Positions 17,111-23,536 of a stretch of 64,000 nt of DNA are shown here, piece by piece (position 1 is the first letter of the stretch; the number at the start of each line of letters is the position of its first letter). The DNA is from an uncultured Olsenella sp. (GTDB lineage: Bacteria; Actinomycetota; Coriobacteriia; Coriobacteriales; Atopobiaceae): positions 1-64,000 of the forward strand of contig UQIF01000007.1 of NCBI GenBank assembly GCA_900540955.1. Reading direction: 5' to 3'. Made by a program: the position numbers and the translations under genes. The notes under the pieces were generated by a model, which did not search any database, was not told the origin of the DNA, and worked only from the letters and a program-made list of their open reading frames with translations.

Positions 17111-18400
17111 ATGGCTCAAATCACCAGCGTTTACGGTCGCGAGGTCCTGGACTCCCGCGGCAACCCCACCGTCGAGGTCGAGGTTATGCTCGAGGATGGC
17201 TCCTTCGGCCGCGCCATCGTCCCCTCCGGCGCCTCCACCGGCGAGTTCGAGGCCGTCGAGCTCCGCGACGGCAATAAGGACCGCTACCTCGGCAAGGGCG
17301 TAACCCAAGCCGTCGCCCACGTGAACAACGAGCTCGCCGACCTCCTGATCGGTCGCGACGCAACCGACCAGCGCGGTTGCGACGAGGCCATGATCGACGC
17401 CGACGGCACGCCCAACAAGGGCAACTTCGGCGCGAACGCCATCCTCGGCTGCTCGCTCGCCATCGCCCGCGCCGCCGCCGACTCCGCCGGCCTGCCGCTC
17501 TATGCCTACCTCGGCGGCCCGAACGCCCACACCCTGCCCGTCCCGATGATGAACATCCTGAACGGCGGCGTGCACGCGGACAACAACGTGGACTTCCAGG
17601 AGTTCATGATCATGCCCGTAGGCGCCCCCGACTTCAAGACCGCGCTGCGCTGGTGCACGCAGGTCTACCACACGCTCAAGGGCACGCTCAAGGCCGCCGG
17701 CCTCTCGACCGGCGTGGGCGACGAGGGCGGCTTCGCACCCGACCTCAAGACCAACGACGAGCCTTTCGTCTATCTCATGGAAGCCGTCCGCGCCGCCGGC
17801 TTCGAGCCGGGCGTCGACTTCATGTTCGCCATGGACCCTGCCACCTCTGAGTGCTACAACCGCGAAACCGGCCTCTACGAGCTCAAGGGCGAGGGCCGCA
17901 CGCTGACCTCCGACCAGATGGTCGACTACTGGGAGGACTTGGTTTCCCGCTACCCGATCATCTCCATCGAGGACGGCCTGGCAGAGGAGGACTGGGAGGG
18001 CTGGAAGAAGCTCACCGAGCGCATCGGCAAGAAAGTCCAGCTCGTCGGCGACGACCTCTTTGTGACCAACACCTCGCGCCTCAAGAAAGGCATCGAGACC
18101 GGAGCCGCCAACGCGATCTTGATCAAGGCCAACCAGATCGGCAGCCTCACCGAGACCCTCGACGCCATCGAGACCGCCAAGCGCGCCGGCTACACCGCCG
18201 TCGTCTCGCACCGCTCCGGCGAGACCGAGGACACCACCATCGCCGACCTGGCCGTCGCCGTGAACGCCGGCCAGATCAAGACCGGCGCTCCCGCGCGCAC
18301 CGATCGCGTCGCCAAGTACAACCAGCTTCTGCGCATCGAGGACGCCCTCGGCGACGCGGCCGAGTACCTCCAGAAAGCAGCGTTCTACAACATCGCGTAG
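17111..18400 (+). CDS. eno: enolase
   Basis: Interconverts 2-phosphoglycerate and phosphoenolpyruvate in glycolysis. The 429-residue protein has every family landmark: the GASTG flexible loop (SGASTGEFEAVELRDG), catalytic Glu in GVGDEGGFAPDL, metal ligands in FAMDPATSE and SIEDGLAEEDW plus VGDDLFVTN, the Lys of LIKANQIGSL and the SHRSGETEDT signature. AAAGGA precedes the ATG. A TATACT hexamer at 17057 is a candidate -10, and AGTTAG/CTAACT arms at 17073-17090 form a small palindrome just before the ribosome-binding site. Confidence 0.98.
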   Translation: MAQITSVYGREVLDSRGNPTVEVEVMLEDGSFGRAIVPSGASTGEFEAVELRDGNKDRYLGKGVTQAVAHVNNELADLLIGRDATDQRGCDEAMIDADGTPNKGNFGANAILGCSLAIARAAADSAGLPLYAYLGGPNAHTLPVPMMNILNGGVHADNNVDFQEFMIMPVGAPDFKTALRWCTQVYHTLKGTLKAAGLSTGVGDEGGFAPDLKTNDEPFVYLMEAVRAAGFEPGVDFMFAMDPATSECYNRETGLYELKGEGRTLTSDQMVDYWEDLVSRYPIISIEDGLAEEDWEGWKKLTERIGKKVQLVGDDLFVTNTSRLKKGIETGAANAILIKANQIGSLTETLDAIETAKRAGYTAVVSHRSGETEDTTIADLAVAVNAGQIKTGAPARTDRVAKYNQLLRIEDALGDAAEYLQKAAFYNIA

Positions 18401-18444
18401 CAGCATTGGACCGATAACCCCAGCTCAAGCATTTGTTCCATTCC

Positions 18445-18480
18445 CCGCCGTCGGCCCTGCGCCGACGGCGGTATTCTTTT
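18445..18480 (+). terminator. intrinsic terminator after eno
   Basis: Perfect ten-pair stem CCGCCGTCGG / CCGACGGCGG followed by TATTCTTTT. Confidence 0.88.
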
Positions 18481-18512
18481 GGGAGCAAACACTCGGCGGC
18501 GAGAGGAGCCCC

Positions 18513-19715
18513 ATGGCAGCAAACGCAAAGAAGCGCATCCTGGTCGGACAGTCCGGCGGACCGACGGCCGCGATCAACTCGAGCCTCGCCGGCGTTGTCG
18601 CGGGCGCGCGCGAGGCCGGCGCCGAGGCCGTGGGCATGCGCTTCGGCATCCAGGGCTTCCTCGGCGGGCGCACGGTCGCGCTCGGCGAGGCGCTTCCGGA
18701 CGCCGACGCGCTCGAGCTGCTTCGCCACACTCCGTCGAGCTGGCTCGGCAGCTGCCGCTTCAAGCTCCCGGCGCTCGACGCCGAGGGTGCCAACGAGTTC
18801 TACCAGAAGGCCTTCGCCGCCTTCGCCGACGGCGGCTTCGACGCCGTCCTCTACATCGGCGGCAACGACTCCATGGACACCATCGCCAAGCTGGGCGCGT
18901 ACGGCGCCCGCATCAACTCCCCCATTCGCTTCATCGGCGTGCCCAAGACCATCGACAACGACCTCGTGGGCATCGACCACACTCCCGGCTACGGCAGCGC
19001 CGCCCGCTTCGTTGCGACCGCCGTTTCCGAAGTCACTCGCGACGCGGATGTCTACGACCTGAAGAGCGCGACCTTTGTCGAGATCATGGGCCGCGACGCC
19101 GGCTGGCTCGCGGGCTCCGCTTGCCTGGCCAACCCCGACCTCGTGCTGCTGCCCGAGGTCGCGCTCGACGAGGACGCCCTGGTCGCGCGCATCGCCGAAG
19201 TGCTCGAGCGCAAGAATACCGTGGTCGTCGCCATGAGCGAGGGCATCCACACACCCGACGGTCACCTCATCGCCGAGAAAACCGTGGCAGCCGGTACCGG
19301 CGTCGACGAGTTCGGCCACCTAGCGCAGCTCTCCGGCCCGAGCCGTTACCTCGCCGGCGTCGCCAAGGAGCGCCTTGGCTGCAAGACCCGTGCCGTCGAG
19401 CTGTCGACGCTCCAGCGCTGCGCCTCGCACTGCGCAAGCGATATCGACCTCGACGAGGCCTTTGAGCTGGGGCGTCGCGGCGTCGTTGCCGCCCTTGCCG
19501 GGGAATCGGTAAAGATGTGCTCGCTTACGCGCACAGGCGACGACCCCTACGCCGTTAAGTACGGTCTTGTCAACGTGCTCGAGGTCGCAAACAAGGTCAA
19601 GGCCGTTCCGCGCGAGTGGATCTGCGCCGACGGCATGGGCGTGACCGACGACTTCGCTCGCTACGTTGCTCCGCTCGCAGGCCCGCTGCCCGCACAGCTC
19701 AACAGTCTGCTGTAA
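18513..19715 (+). CDS. pfp: phosphofructokinase, probably pyrophosphate-dependent
   Basis: Phosphorylates fructose-6-phosphate to the 1,6-bisphosphate. The 400-residue chain has GQSGGPTAAIN at the N-terminus, GGNDSMDT (116-123) and PKTIDND (144-150). In the PFK family, Gly at the positions of Asp119 and Lys145 goes with ATP use. Asp and Lys there, as here, go with pyrophosphate, so I call it PPi-dependent and likely reversible. The MGRDAGWLA motif supports the same group. Clustering right after eno suggests a glycolytic role. Phosphoryl donor remains an inference from these two residues. Confidence 0.9.
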   Translation: MAANAKKRILVGQSGGPTAAINSSLAGVVAGAREAGAEAVGMRFGIQGFLGGRTVALGEALPDADALELLRHTPSSWLGSCRFKLPALDAEGANEFYQKAFAAFADGGFDAVLYIGGNDSMDTIAKLGAYGARINSPIRFIGVPKTIDNDLVGIDHTPGYGSAARFVATAVSEVTRDADVYDLKSATFVEIMGRDAGWLAGSACLANPDLVLLPEVALDEDALVARIAEVLERKNTVVVAMSEGIHTPDGHLIAEKTVAAGTGVDEFGHLAQLSGPSRYLAGVAKERLGCKTRAVELSTLQRCASHCASDIDLDEAFELGRRGVVAALAGESVKMCSLTRTGDDPYAVKYGLVNVLEVANKVKAVPREWICADGMGVTDDFARYVAPLAGPLPAQLNSLL

Positions 19716-19731
19716 AAGCCCGATTTCCCCC

Positions 19732-19769
19732 CGCCCGCCCGTCGCCAACCGGCGCCGAGCGGGCGTTTT
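19732..19769 (+). terminator. terminator after the phosphofructokinase gene
   Basis: CGCCCGC / GCGGGCG arms with an inner GGCG-rich stem, followed by TTTT, between convergent genes. Confidence 0.75.
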
Positions 19770-20193
19770 AAGCCTCCGCAGGGCGCGGCGCGGTATGCAT
19801 ACAGGTGCCCGTGACGTGCACGATGTCACGCCCGAGGTCGTCGCGCACCATGCAGTCGTAAAAACCGAGCGTCCTGCCGTTCTTTTGGGCGTCCGCCGTC
19901 GCAATGAGCCGCTTGCCCTTGACGGCGCTCAGGTACTGAATCGAGAACGCCACCGAAACGGTCGGCTCCTCGCCGATGTTCGACGCGACGGCGCAGGCGA
20001 AGTCCGCCAGCGTAAAGATCGCTCCGCCCATCACGCCGCCTTTTTCGTTAAGGTGTCACTCGCTCACATCGAGCTCGCAGACGGCATGCCCCGGCCCCGC
20101 CTCGACCACGCGGCAGCCCGTAGCTTCGGTCGCGAAACGGTCGTTGCTGAATATCCGCTGGATTTGCTCCAGCGACGCGTCGGAATCGATCAT
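19768..20193 (-). pseudogene. PaaI-type hotdog thioesterase interrupted by in-frame TGA
   Basis: Read from the ATG at 20193 (preceded by AGGGGAG), the frame encodes a complete ~141-residue PaaI-like hotdog thioesterase. A TGA at codon 46 (20058-20056) interrupts it, falling between DVSE and HLNEKGGVMGGAIFTLADF, the conserved hotdog helix region. The frame is otherwise open to 19768, so a single substitution (for example CGA to TGA) explains it. A downstream GTG at 20034 could start an 88-residue fragment, but that lacks the first strand. It follows cutC by ~20 bases on the same strand. It could be a recent pseudogene, a sequencing error or a readthrough site; I see no SECIS-like structure but cannot exclude one. 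Confidence 0.75.
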
Positions 20194-20215
20194 TCGTCTC
20201 CCCTAAAGCCTCGGC

Positions 20216-20866
20216 CTACAACCTTACGATACGCGTGCCGTGGACCTCGCGCACGCCGACGGCAGCCGCGACCTCCTCGGCATTTTCCCAGGTCACGCCT
20301 CCTCCCGGCAGAATCCCCACGCGTCCGCAGGCGTATTCCGCAAGCTCGCGCAGCCGCTCGAGGTTTCTCGCGATCGGCGTGTTCGCGGCACCGCCGTGCG
20401 TAAGCACCCGGTCGACGCCGAGCTCGGCGAGCAAATCGATCGCCTCCGCCTGGCGATCCGCCGGGATTTCGTCGAAGGCCATGTGGAACGTGACCATAAG
20501 GCCCGCCTCCTTGGCAAGCCCCGCCAACCGCCCGGTGAGCTCACGGTCGACCTCACCGCCCCGCAGGCAGCCGAAGACCGCGCCGTCTACGCCCAGCTCG
20601 GCCGCGTGCCGCAGGTCGTCGACCATGATTCGTCCCTCGGCCTCCGAATACTCGAACGAGCCGCCGCGCGGGCGGATCATGCACATGACGGGAACTCCCG
20701 CGGGCCGCGCGACCTCGATCGCCGCGTGGATGACCCCGTGCGAGGGAGTCGTCCCGCCCACCGCCAGGTTGTCGCACAGCTCGATGCGCCCCGCGCCCGC
20801 CGCGATTGCCTCCGGTACGCGCTCGACGTTCTCTGCGCAGTACTCCCTGATCAGCTCGCTCGCCAT
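20216..20866 (-). CDS. cutC: CutC family protein
   Basis: TIM-barrel protein of the CutC family, historically tied to copper homeostasis though its enzymatic role is unsettled. The 216-residue protein carries the signature GRIELCDNLAVGGTTPSHG and IRPRGGSFEYSEAE, with TFHMAFDE and VLTHGGAANT further on, and ILPGGGVTWENA near the C-terminus. The start at 20866 follows GGGAGG; an upstream ATG at 20890 lacks a ribosome-binding site. It probably heads a two-gene unit with the interrupted thioesterase and is divergent from an MFS gene. No copper pump or chaperone is nearby. Confidence 0.92.
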   Translation of the reverse strand: MASELIREYCAENVERVPEAIAAGAGRIELCDNLAVGGTTPSHGVIHAAIEVARPAGVPVMCMIRPRGGSFEYSEAEGRIMVDDLRHAAELGVDGAVFGCLRGGEVDRELTGRLAGLAKEAGLMVTFHMAFDEIPADRQAEAIDLLAELGVDRVLTHGGAANTPIARNLERLRELAEYACGRVGILPGGGVTWENAEEVAAAVGVREVHGTRIVRL

Positions 20867-20986
20867 TGCCGCCTCCCTCGAATAGCCCAACCCAACAGTC
20901 TACGCGCCGCCACCTCGTTGGTGCTATCGTCTAGTTTCGCAACACCTGTTTACCTGCTCGCATTTCCCGCGATCGGAGCGCCCCGC

Positions 20987-22162
20987 ATGACCCCCGCGCA
21001 AAGAAACGTCGTCGTCACCCTCGGCTTCTGCGGCCTCGTCTCGGCGGCCGACAACTGGTTCGTCTCGCCGGCGTTGCCCGCCATCGCGCAGGCCCTCGCG
21101 ATCGCGCCGAGCGCCGCCGCCGTGATCCTCACCGCCTACCTCGTCCCCTACGGCCTGCTCCAACCCCTGTGCGGGGCCGTCGGCGACGCCGTGGGGCGCG
21201 TCCGCCTCCTGCGAATCATCGTCGCCGGTCTCGCCACGAGCACCGTCATCTGCTCCATCGCGCCCACGCTCGAGGCCCTCGTCGCGGCGCGAATCATCAC
21301 CGGCTGTTTCGCCGCGGGCATCATCACCGTGAGCCAGGCAATCGTCGGCAGCGTGGTCAGCGAGCAAGACCGGCAGGGGGCGATCGGCCTGCTCATGGGC
21401 ATCACCTTTACCGGCCAAGGCCTCTCGGCAGGGCTCGGCGGCATCATCTGCGACCTCGTGGGCTGGCGCGCCGCGTTCATGTGCTTCGGCATCCTCGGCG
21501 CGCTCGCGTGGCTCGGCACCATGCGCCTCCGCAAGCCTGGAGGCAGCTCGTCCGCGCCCGCCGAGCCCTTCCGCCCCGCGGAGTTCTTCTCCAATGCCGC
21601 CCGCATCTTCTTTGGCCACGGGCGAGCCGTGTACATAACCGCCTGCTCCACCGGCATCATCTTCCTCGGCGTCTACGGATTTATGGGAACCTTCCTCGCC
21701 GAGAAGTGCGGCCTCGCCTCCACGCAGGCTGGCCTGCTCATGATGTTCTACGGCCTGGCGTGCCTTACCGGCGGCAGCGTCTCGGGCCGTATCGGCACAG
21801 CGCGCGGCAGCTGCGGCGTCATCGCGGTCGGCGAGACGTCGGGCATCGCGGCCTGCGCGCTTCTTTGCACCTCGGCGCTCACCGGCTCGTGGATCGCCGC
21901 GCTCGGAGCGGCGGCATGCCTCGGCTTCGGCTACATCCTCGTGCAGCCCACCCTCGTCACGCTCTCCATGGACATCGACCCCAGGCACTCCGGACTCTGC
22001 ACCGGCCTCATCGGCCTGGGGGTCTTTGCCGGCGGCGGCGTGGGCAGCGTCGTCGGGGGCGCCCTCATCGGCACGGGCGGCTACCTCACGCTTTGGATCG
22101 CCGCGGGCCTCGCCCTCGCCGCCCAGGCCCTCTTTGCCTCAAAGGCGCTGCCGAGGGGCTAG
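20987..22162 (+). CDS. MFS transporter, drug-efflux type
   Basis: A 391-residue integral membrane protein with twelve predicted hydrophobic segments in two six-helix halves. The loop 2-3 motif GAVGDAVGRVRLLR (around residue 63-76) is the MFS motif A, and ITGCFAAGIITVSQA resembles motif B/C of DHA1 exporters. GWRAAFMCFGILGAL lies in segment six. GGAG precedes the ATG at 20987. It is divergent from cutC. Substrate is unknown. A 99-bp inverted-repeat element begins 34 bases after the stop and could terminate it. Confidence 0.85.
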   Translation: MTPAQRNVVVTLGFCGLVSAADNWFVSPALPAIAQALAIAPSAAAVILTAYLVPYGLLQPLCGAVGDAVGRVRLLRIIVAGLATSTVICSIAPTLEALVAARIITGCFAAGIITVSQAIVGSVVSEQDRQGAIGLLMGITFTGQGLSAGLGGIICDLVGWRAAFMCFGILGALAWLGTMRLRKPGGSSSAPAEPFRPAEFFSNAARIFFGHGRAVYITACSTGIIFLGVYGFMGTFLAEKCGLASTQAGLLMMFYGLACLTGGSVSGRIGTARGSCGVIAVGETSGIAACALLCTSALTGSWIAALGAAACLGFGYILVQPTLVTLSMDIDPRHSGLCTGLIGLGVFAGGGVGSVVGGALIGTGGYLTLWIAAGLALAAQALFASKALPRG

Positions 22163-22196
22163 CCGGCACGCCCTTCTCGCCCTAGCTCCACATCCG

Positions 22197-22295
22197 AAAA
22201 CTGCGCACATACTTTGTTTTAAAACCTAGCCGGCGCGATTTATCGGCGCGTTCTTCTTTCCACTATCAAGAAGAACAGACTATGTGCGCAGTTTT
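22197..22295. repeat. inverted-repeat element, copy A
   Basis: 99 bp bounded by AAAACTGCGCACATA and its exact complement TATGTGCGCAGTTTT. Copy B lies at 23309-23406 with the same ends. The two copies bracket the broken DUF559-like gene, and this copy ends nine bases from that gene's stop. Confidence 0.85.
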
Positions 22296-22304
22296 CCCAC
22301 TAGC

Positions 22305-23322
22305 CTATCCCGCCGGCTGAACCTTCGGCATGAGCTCCGCAAAGAGCCGCCGGCGCCTCAGCTCTTCGACCTCCGTCGGCTCCGCCAGGCCGGCTCCAAG
22401 CGCGGCCGCGAGCTGCCCGGCAAGCACCGCCACGCCCTCCAGCGTCCTCGTCATCTGCGTCGTCGCCCGAAACACGCGGTACCCGACGGCAAGAAGCGCG
22501 TTCGCCCGCAAGGCATCCCTTCCCGCCTGCTCGCGGCCCTTGTTTACATGGAACTCGTCGCTGTCGTACTCGAGCGCCACGCGCTGCTCCCGCCATAGGA
22601 AGTCAGGCGTTACCGTCATCCGCCCGCCCGAAATCGACACGTCGATCGGCACGTTCAACTGAGGCCGCGGCAGCCCGAACCCGCCGAATTCCAGCGGAAG
22701 CGTGAGCAGCAGCGCCAAGGACGTCTCCATAGGCGAGGCGGAGCCGTCGAACGCCAGCTCGCGGACCTTCTGCGCACGATGAACCGCTTGGCTGTAGCCT
22801 CGCGAACCGAGCGCCTCCAGGACCTCGGCGAGGCTCGCAAGCGTCATCACGGGAGAAGCGTCAAAATCAACTCCGCCGCCCGCCCGCAATAGGCGATAGC
22901 GCCCCGCATAGCTGCACAATCACAAGCTCCGGCCTGCTCACCAACAGGTTCTTGTGGACGCGAACGAACGCATGCGGGAAGGTCACGTGGGTCCACGGGT
23001 GGAATTTGGCTCCCTTTCCCTGGCTGCGCATCCTTCGGTCGGGAACGAGCAGGTCAACAGGACGAGAATCGATTCCATATCGTTCGAGCTCGACCTCAGA
23101 CGCGAGCTTCTTGAACGCCCGCTGGTTGCAGACGCAGTCCCCGAACACGGGAAGCATCCTGGCCTGCGCAGGCCAACGGGGCGCTTCTTTCCACAGGGGC
23201 GTCCCCGAGATGCGGCGAACGCACTGAACCGCAGAGCCGTGGCCCACAAAGGCGTACAGCGCCGGCGGCTCATAGATGGGCAGCGGGTAGAGTTCTTCTT
23301 CGTGCTCCAAAACTGCGCACAT
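22305..23322 (-). pseudogene. AbiEi/DUF559-like protein gene, frameshifted
   Basis: Two overlapping frames make up one gene. The first (23322 to 22867) starts at an ATG inside the repeat arm, preceded by AGGAAAAGACT as ribosome-binding site, and encodes the N-terminal region up to RPELVIVQL. It then runs out of frame to a stop at 22867. The second frame (from about 22919 to 22305) resumes at SYAGRYRLLRAGGG. It continues with SPMETSLALLLTLPL and a PD-(D/E)xK-like end: PDFLWREQRVALEYDSDEFH and GYRVFRATTQ, as in DUF559/Vsr-like nucleases. The join lacks the segment I would expect between PELV and the CGxYRL motif, so a small deletion with frameshift is likely. Related full-length genes are common in Collinsella as I recall; function there is unproven. 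Confidence 0.75.
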
Positions 23323-23406
23323 AGTCTTTTCCTAATTCCTCAAAGCCAAACTTACCTGCGACTTTACAAAGAAGAACTCGCTGCACCAGACTATGTGCGC
23401 AGTTTT
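23309..23406. repeat. inverted-repeat element, copy B
   Basis: 98 bp with perfect 19-bp inverted ends, AAAACTGCGCACATAGTCT and its complement. On the minus strand it forms the leader of the broken gene: the ribosome-binding site lies in the element and the ATG lies in its terminal arm. Confidence 0.9.
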
Positions 23407-23445
23407 GTCGGCAGGAGGCGCCCCTAGAGAAGCATACGGCCGCAG

Positions 23446-23482
23446 CAGAAAGAAGGGCCCCGCCGAAATCTCGACGGGGCCC
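23446..23482 (-). terminator. terminator of the permuted GH3 gene
   Basis: On the minus strand, GGGCCCCG and CGGGGCCC form a stem followed by TTCTTTC, ~55 bases after the stop codon at 23537. Confidence 0.85.
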
Positions 23483-23536
23483 AAGGGAGAGTCGGGGCGA
23501 CGAAGGGATGCCGCCCCAGATACACAGGTCGAGGCG

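Noticed and set aside
20056..20058. Selenocysteine codon in the thioesterase
   Set aside because: Hotdog thioesterases have no Cys requirement here and no SECIS-like hairpin is apparent just after the TGA; mutation is simpler.
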